NCBI GenBank assembly: GCA_903888645.1
Contig: CAISUK010000204.1
Coordinates: 1-43,886 of the forward strand
Length of the DNA: 43,886 nucleotides
From: an uncultured Pseudomonadota bacterium
Lineage (GTDB): Bacteria > Pseudomonadota > Gammaproteobacteria > Burkholderiales > Rhodocyclaceae
Direction: 5' to 3'
Position 1 is the stretch's first letter; the number at the start of each line of letters is the position of its first letter. Shown here piece by piece: positions 8,189 to 18,605 of this stretch. A program made the translations under genes and the position numbers. The notes under the pieces were generated by a model, which saw nothing but the letters and a program-made list of their open reading frames with translations, was not told where the DNA came from and made no database searches.

Positions 8189-9819
8189 CATCTTCAATAC
8201 AAGCTTCAAACGCCTGGCGGAAGCTGGCCGAGCTGGCAGAGAACCAGCGCAATCTACATCTTCGCGATCTGTTCAATGCCGATGCGCAGCGCTTCGCTGA
8301 CTTTTCTCTGGCGCACGACGGACTGTTGCTCGATTATTCCAAGCAACGGCTCAGCCGGGAAACGCTCGCCGCGTGGTGCGACCTTTGGCAATCCGCAGAC
8401 GTGCCCGGCTGGATCGCGCGAATGCGCGCCGGCGAACACATCAACGGCAGCGAAGATCGCGCCGTCCTGCACATCGCGTTGCGGGAGCGCAGCAGCGAGG
8501 CGCGGCCAGAAGTGCGCGAAGTGCTCGGCCGGATGCGCGATTTCTGTGCGGCTGTGCAAGGTGGCGCATGGCTTGGCGCCAGCGGCGAACGCATTACCGA
8601 TATCGTCAATATCGGCATCGGCGGCTCCGACCTGGGTCCGCGAATGATCACGCAGGCCCTGGCGGCACAGTGTCAGCCGGCGCTGCGCGTGCGCTACGTG
8701 GCCAATCTCGACGCCGCCGATCTGGCGACAACGTTGGCCGACCTGCAGCCGCAACGCACGCTGTTCGTCGTCGCCAGCAAGACCTTCACGACGCAGGAAA
8801 CCATGACCAATGCCCGCTCGGCGCGGGCCTGGCTGGTCGCGGCATTGGGCGAAGCGGCGGTGGCGCGGCACTTCGTCGCGGTGTCGACAAACCTCGCCGA
8901 AGTCGCCAAATTCGGCATCGATCCGACCAACACCTTCGCCTTCTGGGATTGGGTAGGCGGGCGCTTTTCCCTATGGTCGGCGATTGGCTTGCCGATTGCC
9001 CTGGCGGTCGGCTTTGCCAATTTCGAGCGCTTACTGGATGGCGCGCATGCAATGGATCGGCATTTTTTTAGCGCGCCCCCGGAGCGTAATCTACCTGGCA
9101 TTCTGGCGCTGATCGATATCTGGAACATCGACTTTCTCGGCGCCGGGAATCGCGCCGTGCTGCCTTACAGCCAGTCCCTGGCGTTGCTGCCGCGCTATCT
9201 CCAGCAGCTGGAAATGGAGAGCAACGGCAAGCGCGTCGGCCGCGACGGGCAGCCGGTCAGCTGCGCCACGGCGCCGGTGGTCTGGGGCGAGGCCGGGACC
9301 AACGGCCAGCACGCTTTCTACCAGTTGATCCACCAGGGCGGACGCTTGATTCCCTGCGAATTCATTGCGCTGAAAGAGGCCGATTTCTCACTGCCGGGGC
9401 ATCACGCCATGCTGCTCGCCAACTGCTTTGCGCAAAGCGAAGCCTTGATGCGCGGCAAGACGCTGCAGGAAGCGCGTGACGAGCTGCACAGTGCCGGGCT
9501 CGCTGCCGACAAGGTGGCGCAACTGGCGCCGTTCAAGGTGTTCCCGGGCAACCAGCCGTCGACGACCTTGCTGCTCGATCGCCTCGACCCCTGCGCGCTG
9601 GGCCAGCTGATCGCCTTGTACGAACACAAGACCTTCGTCCAGGGCATCGTCTGGGGTATCAACTCGTTCGACCAGTGGGGCGTCGAATATGGCAAACAAC
9701 TCGCTGCCCGGCTGCTGCCGATGCTCGAGGGTGCGCAGCCGATCACGGCGCTGGACAGTTCTACTGCAGCGCTGATTGGCGCCTGTCGCCAGGCCAAGAA
9801 TGCGGCGGGGTCGTCATGA
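8185..9819 (+). CDS. pgi: Glucose-6-phosphate isomerase
   Basis: Interconverts glucose-6-phosphate and fructose-6-phosphate. The 544-residue product is the usual length and carries the signatures NIGIGGSDLGPRM (near residue 143), SKTFTTQETM (near 197), and the catalytic GTNGQHAFYQLIHQGG (near 370). ATG at 8185 overlaps the glgP stop by 4 nt and its own stop overlaps glgA by 4 nt (ATGA both times). This position inside a glycogen operon connects phosphorolysis products to glycolysis, although phosphoglucomutase, which is needed in between, is not in the window. Confidence 0.97.
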   Translation: MTSSIQASNAWRKLAELAENQRNLHLRDLFNADAQRFADFSLAHDGLLLDYSKQRLSRETLAAWCDLWQSADVPGWIARMRAGEHINGSEDRAVLHIALRERSSEARPEVREVLGRMRDFCAAVQGGAWLGASGERITDIVNIGIGGSDLGPRMITQALAAQCQPALRVRYVANLDAADLATTLADLQPQRTLFVVASKTFTTQETMTNARSARAWLVAALGEAAVARHFVAVSTNLAEVAKFGIDPTNTFAFWDWVGGRFSLWSAIGLPIALAVGFANFERLLDGAHAMDRHFFSAPPERNLPGILALIDIWNIDFLGAGNRAVLPYSQSLALLPRYLQQLEMESNGKRVGRDGQPVSCATAPVVWGEAGTNGQHAFYQLIHQGGRLIPCEFIALKEADFSLPGHHAMLLANCFAQSEALMRGKTLQEARDELHSAGLAADKVAQLAPFKVFPGNQPSTTLLLDRLDPCALGQLIALYEHKTFVQGIVWGINSFDQWGVEYGKQLAARLLPMLEGAQPITALDSSTAALIGACRQAKNAAGSS

Positions 9820-11315
9820 AACTGCACGTACTGTTTGCCACATCGGAGATTGCCCCATGGGTCAAGACGGGTGGCCTCGGCGACGTCGCTGCCGCCCTGC
9901 CGCCGGCCTTGCGCGCCGCCCGTATCGATGTGCGGGTATTGCTGCCGTATTACCCGGCGCTGGCGGCAGCGTTTCCCGAGGCGCCAGTCGTCGCGGAGCT
10001 CAGCGGGCTTGGCGGACGCCTACCAACAGCGCGCCTGCGCGAAGCTACCACCGCCGAAGGCACGCCACTCTTGCTTCTCGACTGTCCGGTCTGCTATGAC
10101 CGCCCGGGCAACCCCTATCTGAGCAATGCCGGCAAGGAATGGACCGACAACGCCATTCGTTTCGGCCTGCTCTCGCGCGGTGCCGCGCTGCTCGGCAGCG
10201 ACGCCAGCCCCTTGTCCTGGCGGCCACGGATCGTCCATTGCAACGATTGGCAGACCTCTTTGGCGGCAGCCTACTTGCATTTCCACAACGGCGTGCGGGC
10301 GCGCAGCATTATCACCGTGCACAACCTGGCCTTTCAGGGATTGTTCGGCCGCACCACGCTGGCTGAAATCGGCTTGCCGGAATCGGCATGGGCCATCGCC
10401 GGTGCCGAATATTACGGTTATCTGTCATTCCTCAAGTCCGGTCTTTATTATGGCGACTGGATTACGACGGTCAGCCCCAGCTACGCCACCGAGATTTGCA
10501 CTGATGCGGATGGCATGGGTCTGGACGGGCTGCTGCGGCAGCGCAGCGCTCGTCTGAGCGGCATTCTCAACGGCATCGATACCGTGCAGTGGAATCCGGC
10601 CACCGATCCCAATATTGCGGCGCGCTACGACATTGCCAAGATAAGCACGAAGGCGAGAAACAAGGCGGCATTGCAGCGCCGGCTGGGCCTCGAGGTGCGC
10701 AACGATCTGCCGCTGTTTGGCGTCGTCAGCCGCCTCACCGAGCAGAAGGGACTGGACCTGCTGCCTATCCTCGCGGAAAAGTTGATGGCCATGCCGGCGC
10801 AACTCGCCGTGCTCGGCAGCGGCGCGCGCGAACTTGAAGAAGCGTTCTCGGCCATGGCCGCGGATTACCCGCTCAGCATTTCCGCAAGCATCGGTTTCGA
10901 CGAAGGTTTGTCGCACCTCATCGAAGCCGGCGCCGACGTCTTCCTGATGCCATCGCGTTTTGAACCATGCGGCCTCAACCAGATGTACAGCCTGCGCTAT
11001 GGCACACCGCCCATCGTCCGCGCCACAGGCGGTCTGGCCGATACGGTCGTCGATTGCAATCCGGCGACGCTGGCCAACGGTACAGCGAATGGGTTTGTTT
11101 TTTCCACGGCGACGCCCGAAGCGCTCTGGGAATCAATGCTGCGCTCTGCCGTCGCCTGGCACCAGCCGCCGGTGTGGCGGCGACTGCAACGCAACGGCAT
11201 GGCGCGAGATAGCAGTTGGGCCAAGCCGGCACTGCAATATGCCGACCTTTATCGCCGCCTCGACCTGCTCGCCACACTCGCCGCAACCCCGCCTGGCCAA
11301 CTGCTGAGCGCATGA
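9816..11315 (+). CDS. glgA: Glycogen synthase (ADP-glucose type) GlgA
   Basis: Transfers glucose from ADP-glucose to the growing alpha-1,4 glucan chain; GT5 family. The 499-residue product shows the ADP-glucose-binding KTGGLGDVAAALP motif near residue 15-27, TVHNLAFQG near 165, and the C-terminal SRFEPCGLNQMYSLRYGTPP motif near 380, with the EPCG glutamate of the retaining glycosyltransferase fold. ATG at 9816 overlaps the pgi stop. It is the last gene of the glgC-GH57-GH57-glgP-pgi-glgA operon; a short GC-rich hairpin follows directly. Confidence 0.97.
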   Translation: MKLHVLFATSEIAPWVKTGGLGDVAAALPPALRAARIDVRVLLPYYPALAAAFPEAPVVAELSGLGGRLPTARLREATTAEGTPLLLLDCPVCYDRPGNPYLSNAGKEWTDNAIRFGLLSRGAALLGSDASPLSWRPRIVHCNDWQTSLAAAYLHFHNGVRARSIITVHNLAFQGLFGRTTLAEIGLPESAWAIAGAEYYGYLSFLKSGLYYGDWITTVSPSYATEICTDADGMGLDGLLRQRSARLSGILNGIDTVQWNPATDPNIAARYDIAKISTKARNKAALQRRLGLEVRNDLPLFGVVSRLTEQKGLDLLPILAEKLMAMPAQLAVLGSGARELEEAFSAMAADYPLSISASIGFDEGLSHLIEAGADVFLMPSRFEPCGLNQMYSLRYGTPPIVRATGGLADTVVDCNPATLANGTANGFVFSTATPEALWESMLRSAVAWHQPPVWRRLQRNGMARDSSWAKPALQYADLYRRLDLLATLAATPPGQLLSA

Positions 11316-11316
11316 T

Positions 11317-11333
11317 CGTCGCGGCCGGCGACG
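11317..11333 (+). terminator. Possible operon-end hairpin after glgA
   Basis: CGTCGC (11317-11322) and GCGACG (11328-11333) form a 6-bp stem with a 5-nt loop, starting 2 nt after the glgA stop. There is no T-run behind it, so it is at best a weak or Rho-assisted terminator. Confidence 0.3.
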
Positions 11334-11672
11334 GTAGGCCATCGACATAGGATGCACGTTACCTGTGTTTAGCCATAAAGAAGACTACCTCGCCACTTTC
11401 CGAATGATCGCCAGCCAGTTCAATGGCGCCTGCCGGGCCTTCAGATATTCAGCATTCATGGTCGGAAATCGCTGGCAAGGTGCGCATCTTGCCTTGACCT
11501 GGGCGGTAGCCGCTGCTTTGCCGGGATCGGAGCCAGTGTGGAGAGCTACCGTGCGGCCTTGGCGTATATTTCAAATACGTATTGGTAATATGCCTGCTAG
11601 CTTGCGCCCAGTTACCATTGCCATCCAATTGGCCCAAGCCATCATTCCACCCACTCCGGCGAGAAGTAAGAC
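11334..11672. other. Unassigned intergenic region between glgA and epsC
   Basis: About 340 bp between convergent genes. An open frame of 108 codons (11365-11691, plus) exists but resembles nothing I recognise and overlaps the epsC end; I do not call it a gene. The part around 11560-11600 is AT-rich and contains an imperfect inverted repeat, CGTATaTTT/AAATACG (about 11566-11582). No terminator for either neighbour with a T-run is evident. Confidence 0.5.
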
Positions 11673-11692
11673 TCAGTCGCTCAGGGACTGAG
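11672..11692 (-). repeat. Small inverted repeat spanning the epsC stop codon
   Basis: CTCAGTC (11672-11678) and GACTGAG (11686-11692) form a 7-bp stem with a 7-nt loop. It covers the TGA of epsC. There is no T-run on either side, so its role, if any, is unclear. Confidence 0.3.
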
Positions 11693-12587
11693 CCTGCGAT
11701 ATGTTGGTCCCGGCTGGAACGCTATGGGTTAGCCAGACATTGCCGCCGATGGTCGAACCGCGGCCGATGGTGATGCGACCGAGAATGGTGGCACCGGCAT
11801 AGATGACCACATCGTCCTCGACGATCGGATGACGGGCATTGCCCTTGATCAGGGCGCCAGTTTCATCGACCGGGAAGCGCTTGGCGCCAAGCGTGACTGC
11901 CTGGTAAAGCCGGACATGCGTGCCGATGACGGCGGTTTCGCCGATGACCACGCCGCTGCCGTGATCGATGAAAAAACTGCCGCCGATCTGTGCGCCAGGA
12001 TGAATGTCGATGCCGGTCTTGGAATGCGCGATATCGGCGATCAGGCGGGCGAGCAACGGCGTGCCCATTTGAAACAAGGCATGGGCGACGCGGTGGTAGA
12101 TGATCGCGATCATGCCCGGATAACAGAGCAGAATCTCCGCCGCGCTGGAAGCGGCAGGATCGCCTTGATAGGCGGCCTGCAAGTCGCTGACCAGCAAGGC
12201 GCGGATTGCCGGCAGCTGGGCAGCAAAATCGCGCGTGATATCGACAGCCCTGACGTTGAGATCGGCGTCAGCCTGTTCGTCGCGGTTGGAAACGAACAAC
12301 AAGCCGCGACGGACCTGTTCCATCAACAGGTTAAGTGTGCTGTTGAGGGTCGTGCCAACGTAATAGTCGATGCTCTCGTCGGTCAGGTCGGCCCGCCCGT
12401 AATGGGTCGGGAACAGCGCAGCGGCGATACCGTCGAGGATCGCCGCCAAGGCTTCCCGTGATGGCAGCTCACGGATGCGGCCCTGATGGCGAACGTTGTG
12501 CGTTACTTCGCGGGAATTGCGCAGCTGCGCGACAATCGATTCCAGACCCCATTCGGTGGCACCGCTTTCGGCGGTACGCGTGATCAT
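11673..12587 (-). CDS. epsC: Serine O-acetyltransferase, EpsC type
   Basis: Acetylates L-serine with acetyl-CoA to give O-acetylserine, the substrate of CysK. The 304-residue product has an N-terminal helical domain and, from about residue 195, a left-handed beta-helix with hexapeptide repeats (DIHPGAQIGGSFFIDHG, GVVIGETAVIG, LGRITIGRGSTIGGN). The length (about 300) and the layout fit the longer EpsC group rather than E. coli CysE (273). I chose ATG at 12587; an in-frame GTG at 12608 with an AAGG element before it is an alternative. It lies just downstream of cysK on the same strand, so the two form an operon. The C-terminus ends SQAQSLSD, without the terminal isoleucine that classical serine acetyltransferases insert into CysK. 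Confidence 0.93.
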   Translation of the reverse strand: MITRTAESGATEWGLESIVAQLRNSREVTHNVRHQGRIRELPSREALAAILDGIAAALFPTHYGRADLTDESIDYYVGTTLNSTLNLLMEQVRRGLLFVSNRDEQADADLNVRAVDITRDFAAQLPAIRALLVSDLQAAYQGDPAASSAAEILLCYPGMIAIIYHRVAHALFQMGTPLLARLIADIAHSKTGIDIHPGAQIGGSFFIDHGSGVVIGETAVIGTHVRLYQAVTLGAKRFPVDETGALIKGNARHPIVEDDVVIYAGATILGRITIGRGSTIGGNVWLTHSVPAGTNISQAQSLSD

Positions 12588-12619
12588 GGACTCGATGACT
12601 GCCGCCACGCGTCGTCGCC

Positions 12620-13552
12620 TTAGTCGATCAAGTCGGCAAAAAGCGCGGTGCTGAGGTAGCGTTCGCCGAAGGAAGGAATGATCGTGACAATCAGCTTGCC
12701 GGCATTCTCCGGCCGCTGTGCCACCTGGACAGCAGCCCACAGCGCGGCACCGGAGGAAATACCCACCAGCAGACCTTCCTCGCGCGCTGCCCGACGGGCC
12801 GTGTCGAAGGCGTCCTGATTCTTGACGCGAATCACTTCGTCATAAATGCTGGTGTTGAGGATCTGCGGCACGAAGCCGGCGCCGATACCCTGAATCGGAT
12901 GCGGCCCTTTGGCGCCGCCTGACAATACCGGCGATGCGTCCGGTTCCACGGCGATCGCCTTGAAACTGGGCTTGCGCGCCTTGAGAACTTCGCCAACGCC
13001 GGTGATGGTGCCGCCGGTGCCGATACCGGAAATCAGGAAGTCGATCTTGCCATCCGTGTCACGCCAGATTTCCTCGGCGGTGGTCTGGCGATGGATTTCC
13101 GGATTGGCCGGGTTCTTGAACTGTTGGGGAATGAAATAGCGCGGGTCGGAAGCGGCCAGTTCCTCGGCACGCTTGATGGCGCCGCCCATTCCTTCCGGCC
13201 CGGGCGTCAGGATCAGTTCCGCACCGTAGGCTTTGAGCAGGATACGGCGCTCCTTGCTCATGGTTTCCGGCATCGTCAGCACCAGCTTATAGCCACGCGC
13301 GGCGCAAACCATGGCGAGGGCGATACCGGTATTACCGCTGGTCGGTTCGACGATGATGGTGTCCGGTTTGATCAGGCCGGCCTTCTCGGCGGCGTCGATC
13401 ATCGCCGCGCCGATCCGGTCCTTGACGCTGTGTGCGGGGTTGTAGAACTCGAGTTTGGCGACCACGTCGGCAGCCGCGCCATTGGTCAGGCGACGAATGC
13501 GGACAAGCGGAGTATTACCGATCAACTCGACGACATCGTTGGCGATCTTCAC
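12620..13552 (-). CDS. cysK: Cysteine synthase A (O-acetylserine sulfhydrylase)
   Basis: Makes cysteine from O-acetylserine and sulfide with pyridoxal phosphate. The 310-residue product has the signature ELIGNTPLV near residue 9-17, [11 protein letters not shown] with the PLP lysine at Lys44, the [11 protein letters not shown] loop near residue 71, and [13 protein letters not shown] near 178. I chose GTG at 13552 because it is preceded by AAGGAA at proper spacing and places the start at the conserved N-terminus; an ATG 31 codons upstream would add a sequence unlike the family. It is the first gene of a cysK-epsC pair. Confidence 0.95.
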   Translation of the reverse strand: MKIANDVVELIGNTPLVRIRRLTNGAAADVVAKLEFYNPAHSVKDRIGAAMIDAAEKAGLIKPDTIIVEPTSGNTGIALAMVCAARGYKLVLTMPETMSKERRILLKAYGAELILTPGPEGMGGAIKRAEELAASDPRYFIPQQFKNPANPEIHRQTTAEEIWRDTDGKIDFLISGIGTGGTITGVGEVLKARKPSFKAIAVEPDASPVLSGGAKGPHPIQGIGAGFVPQILNTSIYDEVIRVKNQDAFDTARRAAREEGLLVGISSGAALWAAVQVAQRPENAGKLIVTIIPSFGERYLSTALFADLID

Positions 13553-13682
13553 GAATTTCCTTTCCTGCCCGCTTGGGGCACCGAATGACGAGAGGGAAGC
13601 AGCGACCGCAATTCTAAGAGCAGTGCCGCCGCCGCGTACTAACAAATAGGCATTAGCTAATAACGAAAATTCAAACTGCGCT

Positions 13683-13707
13683 GGCGTCGGCAGGGAATGC
13701 CGACGCC
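13683..13707 (-). terminator. Strong hairpin after ychF
   Basis: GGCGTCGGCA (13683-13692) and TGCCGACGCC (13698-13707) form a perfect 10-bp GC-rich stem with a 5-nt loop, 18 nt past the ychF stop. On the minus strand the T-rich stretch (TTTGAATTTTC) begins only about 7-10 nt later, so this is a likely but not textbook terminator of the prs-ychF operon. Confidence 0.55.
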
Positions 13708-13724
13708 CGGCCGCGACCGATCGC

Positions 13725-14818
<1,094 letters not shown>

Positions 14819-14822
<4 letters not shown>

Positions 14823-15430
14823 AAGGTTCCTTCGTTTTTCGGTAAGGCGGGTTTGGCATTCAATTTCTGCATGGCGGCGTTGAAGTCGGCGCGGGCCAGC
14901 GGCGGCCAGGAAGCCAATGCCCGGTCGAGCGAGGCATCGATCTCGGTCTGCTCTTCGCGGCGTGGCGGCTTCAGCACATAGTTAATGACTTCATTGCGAT
15001 CTCCCGGATGGCCGATACCGATACGCAGGCGCCAGTAATCCTGGGTGCCGAGATGGGCGGTGATGTCCTTGAGACCATTATGTCCGCCGAGACCGCCGCC
15101 GAACTTGAGGCGGAGTTGTCCCGGCGGCAGGTCGAGTTCGTCATGCACCACCAACATCTCGTCCGGCTCGATACGGTAAAAGCGTGCCAGTGCGGCGACG
15201 GCTTGTCCTGAGCGGTTCATGAACGTCATCGGTAGCAGCAGCCAGAGGTTGTCGGCGCGGGCATTGGCGGCGAAGCCGTGAAAGCGCGACTCTCTTGCCA
15301 GCGTCACGCCCAGTTCGCGAGCGAGCCGCTCACAAAACCAAAACCCGGCGTTATGCCGGGTTTCAGCGTACTCGGCCCCGGGGTTGCCGAGGCCGACGAC
15401 GAGACGCAGCGGTCGCCCGGCCGCGCTCAC
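14819..15430 (-). CDS. pth: Peptidyl-tRNA hydrolase
   Basis: Cleaves peptidyl-tRNA released from stalled ribosomes. The 203-residue product has [20 protein letters not shown] near the start with the catalytic His in RHNAGF, the PMTFMNRSG motif, and [27 protein letters not shown] in the centre. I chose GTG at 15430: it lies 7 nt after the rplY stop and starts immediately before the conserved core, while the longer open frame would overlap most of rplY. The product is slightly longer than the usual 190-195. Confidence 0.95.
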
Positions 15431-15437
15431 CGTTGCA

Positions 15438-16064
15438 TCACTTCTTCTCGGCCGGCGCTGCGGCAGCCTGCTCGGCAGCCGCTTCCTCGGACACGCCGCC
15501 ACGCGGAATGATGATGGTGGCAACCACCGGATCCTCGCCCTTGTGCAGGACCGCGGTAACGCCGGCCGGGAAGGCGATTTGCGAAACGTGCACCGAACCC
15601 CCGGCAGGCACGTTGGCCAGGTCGACCTCGATGAAGCTGGGCAGATCCTGGGGCAGGCAGGTGACATCGAGCTCGGTCATGACGTGCGAAACAATGCCGC
15701 CGCCCAGCTTGACGCCCGGGGCGATATCGGCGTTGATGAAGTGCAGCGGCACCTTTTGATGCAACTTGTGGGTGGCATCGACACGTTGAAAGTCGAGGTG
15801 CAACACCTGGCGCTTGAACGGATGCCACTGCACATCGCGCAGCAGGCATTGTTGCGCGGCGCCTTCGACGTTGATGCTGAGCACCGACGAGTGGAACGCC
15901 TCCTTGCGCAGGCACTGATAGATCTCGTTATGGTCCATGTCGAGCGGCTGCGCCGGAGTTTCGCCACCATAGAGAATGCCGGGAACACGATTGCTGCGAC
16001 GCAGGCGGCGGCTCGCTCCGGTGCCCTGTAATACGCGCTTCTGTGCGTTGAATTCGATCTGCAT
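15438..16064 (-). CDS. rplY: 50S ribosomal protein L25 (Ctc/TL5 long form)
   Basis: Binds 5S rRNA in the large subunit. The 208-residue product has the N-terminal L25 beta-barrel ([20 protein letters not shown] near residues 10-30) and the C-terminal TL5 domain, so it is the long Ctc-like form rather than the 94-residue E. coli protein. The tail is rich in alanine and glutamate and ends PAEKK. The start has a GGAG ribosome site in front. It is second in the prs-rplY-pth-ychF operon, 90 nt after prs, with two hairpins in that gap. Confidence 0.95.
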   Translation of the reverse strand: MQIEFNAQKRVLQGTGASRRLRRSNRVPGILYGGETPAQPLDMDHNEIYQCLRKEAFHSSVLSINVEGAAQQCLLRDVQWHPFKRQVLHLDFQRVDATHKLHQKVPLHFINADIAPGVKLGGGIVSHVMTELDVTCLPQDLPSFIEVDLANVPAGGSVHVSQIAFPAGVTAVLHKGEDPVVATIIIPRGGVSEEAAAEQAAAAPAEKK

Positions 16065-16087
16065 TTTGTTACTCCAGTCTAAGATAA

Positions 16088-16107
16088 CCTGCCCGCGACC
16101 AGGCAGG
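16088..16107 (-). repeat. Second leader hairpin before rplY
   Basis: CCTGCC (16088-16093) and GGCAGG (16102-16107) form a 6-bp stem with an 8-nt loop, immediately downstream (in transcript sense) of the stronger prs-end hairpin. It lies 23 nt before the rplY start codon and may modulate rplY expression. Confidence 0.35.
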
Positions 16108-16113
16108 GTTGCG

Positions 16114-16137
16114 AAAACCGGTCGGTCGCCCGACCGG
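16114..16137 (-). terminator. Intrinsic terminator or attenuator between prs and rplY
   Basis: CCGGTCGG (16118-16125) and CCGACCGG (16130-16137) form an 8-bp GC-rich stem with a 4-nt loop. On the minus strand it is followed by TTTT (16117-16114). It begins 18 nt past the prs stop. Because rplY, pth and ychF follow on the same strand, partial termination between prs and the ribosomal protein gene is the likely effect. Confidence 0.6.
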
Positions 16138-16154
16138 AAAAATCTGTATGAAAA

Positions 16155-17105
16155 CTACTCCATGAAGAGCGAGGAAACCGAGTCCTCGTTGCTGATGCGC
16201 AGCATGGTTTCTGCCATCAATTCGGCGATCGAAATCTGCCGGATGCGGCCGCTGGCGCGGGCTTCCTCGGACAACGGAATGGTGTCGGTGACGACCAGCT
16301 CATCGAGATCCGATTCGCTGATGCGGGTGATGGCTGCACCCGACAGCACCGGGTGCGTACAGTAGGCGAGCACCCGCCGCGCGCCATTTTCCTTGAGTGC
16401 CTGGGCGGCCTTGCACAGCGTGCCGGCGGTATCGACCATGTCGTCCATGATGACGCAGGTGCGCTCGCCGACTTCGCCGATGATGTTCATCACTTCGGAG
16501 ACATTGGCCTTGGGACGGCGCTTGTCGATGATGGCCAGATCCGACTCGAGCCGCTTTGCCAGCGCCCGCGCGCGGACGACGCCGCCGACGTCAGGCGAGA
16601 CCACCAGCAGATCGTCGTGACGCTGCTTCCAGATGTCGCCCAGCAGGATGGGTGCGGCGTAGATGTTGTCGACCGGAATGTCAAAAAAGCCCTGGATCTG
16701 GTCGGCATGCAGATCGACGGTCAGCATACGGTCGACGCCGACCGCCTGGAGCATATTGGCGACCACCTTGGCGGTAATCCCGACGCGCGCCGAGCGCGGC
16801 CGGCGGTCCTGCCGGGCATAGCCAAAATAGGGAATGGCGGCAGTGATGCGGCCGGCTGAAGCGCGCTTCAGCGCGTCGACCAGGACCATCAACTCCATCA
16901 GGTTGTCGTTGGTCGGCGCACAGGTCGACTGCAGGACGAAACAATCCTTGCCGCGCACATTCTCGAGGATCTCGACATTGACTTCACCGTCGGAGAAGCG
17001 CCCGACGTTGGCACGTCCGAGTGAGATGTTGAGGCGTTTCACCACGTCTGCCGCCAGTTTCGGGTTGGCGTTGCCGGTGAAAACCATCAGGCTGTCGTAA
17101 GCCAT
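16155..17105 (-). CDS. prs: Ribose-phosphate pyrophosphokinase
   Basis: Makes PRPP from ribose-5-phosphate and ATP, for purine, pyrimidine, histidine, tryptophan and NAD synthesis. The 316-residue product is full length and has the [10 protein letters not shown] flap region (near residue 38), [10 protein letters not shown] (near 98), the [11 protein letters not shown] motif near 130, and the PRPP loop [12 protein letters not shown] near 218. I chose ATG at 17105 ([13 protein letters not shown]), which fits the family; a longer frame upstream has no support. It heads the operon and appears to have a leader of about 210 nt. Confidence 0.97.
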   Translation of the reverse strand: MAYDSLMVFTGNANPKLAADVVKRLNISLGRANVGRFSDGEVNVEILENVRGKDCFVLQSTCAPTNDNLMELMVLVDALKRASAGRITAAIPYFGYARQDRRPRSARVGITAKVVANMLQAVGVDRMLTVDLHADQIQGFFDIPVDNIYAAPILLGDIWKQRHDDLLVVSPDVGGVVRARALAKRLESDLAIIDKRRPKANVSEVMNIIGEVGERTCVIMDDMVDTAGTLCKAAQALKENGARRVLAYCTHPVLSGAAITRISESDLDELVVTDTIPLSEEARASGRIRQISIAELMAETMLRISNEDSVSSLFME

Positions 17106-17321
17106 GCGAATATTCGGTGAGTTTGATACGTCGATGAAAAACGAAGCCGGACTCTGCTTTAACCTGTGCCTTCGTGTGGGACTTTCGCGCCAAATTGGCC
17201 GGTGCCGAAAGTTTGACCTTGCGGGCCAGAACCAACATGCCGCTGCCAGCAATCGGCGGCTGCCGTTCTGTCGCTTGCCATCCAAAAAGCTCGCTGACAC
17301 AACCAGTTAAGCAGGGCGCGC

Positions 17322-17350
17322 ATTATCCATGAAGCGCTGCTGGATTGCAA
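17322..17350 (-). promoter_or_regulatory. Sigma-70 promoter for prs
   Basis: On the minus strand TTGCAA (17350-17345) and GATAAT (17327-17322) are separated by exactly 17 bp, four and five matches to the consensus hexamers. The transcript would start near 17315 and have a leader of about 210 nt before the prs ATG. E. coli prs also has a long leader. Confidence 0.6.
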
Positions 17351-17380
17351 CAAAAGCAATCGCTGGCGGGTGGAAATGAT

Positions 17381-17409
17381 CTGGCATAAATTGCTAACTG
17401 CGCTAAACT
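17381..17409 (+). promoter_or_regulatory. Possible sigma-70 promoter for ruvB
   Basis: CTGGCA (17381-17386), a 17-bp spacer and TAAACT (17404-17409) match the consensus at four of six positions each. The transcript would start about 17 nt before the ruvB ATG. Confidence 0.35.
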
Positions 17410-17432
17410 CGGCCGCTCTCCGAGCCAAAACG

Positions 17433-18476
<1,044 letters not shown>

Positions 18477-18569
18477 TCGGCAGCACCGCCTGATCGGATG
18501 GCGCGCCGCCCCGTGCCGACCACCCTGTTGTCGCCTGACGACTGTCACGCGTGGCGCCGCGGCGAACCA

Positions 18570-18599
18570 TTCATGACATGAAATAGCCTGGGGTAAAAT
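18570..18599 (+). promoter_or_regulatory. Putative promoter for the ybgC-tol operon
   Basis: TAAAAT (18594-18599) is a good -10; TTCATG (18570-18575), 18 bp upstream, is a poor -35. The -10 ends only 6 nt before the ybgC ATG, so a transcript from here would be nearly leaderless. Confidence 0.35.
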
Positions 18600-18605
18600 C
18601 GCCCG

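Larger units (their letters stand above)
17106..17432. other. Divergent prs / ruvB intergenic region
   Basis: This 327-bp space holds no gene I can support. I looked for a glutamine tRNA on the prs strand, a frequent neighbour in betaproteobacteria, and found no T-loop or acceptor match. It carries a convincing promoter for prs and a weaker one for ruvB, plus a 6-bp inverted repeat GATTGC/GCAATC (17343-17348 and 17356-17361) overlapping the prs -35. Confidence 0.6.

Noticed and set aside
11365-11691. 108-codon open frame between glgA and epsC
   Set aside because: No recognisable domain, no ribosome site, and it runs into the end of epsC on the other strand.
17382-17394. TGGCATAAATTGC, resembling a sigma-54 promoter before ruvB
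   Set aside because: The GG and GC elements are two bases too close together for sigma-54 binding.
17106-17432. Glutamine tRNA upstream of prs
   Set aside because: Expected from gene order in relatives, but no GGTTCGAATCC-type T-arm or matching acceptor stem occurs on either strand.
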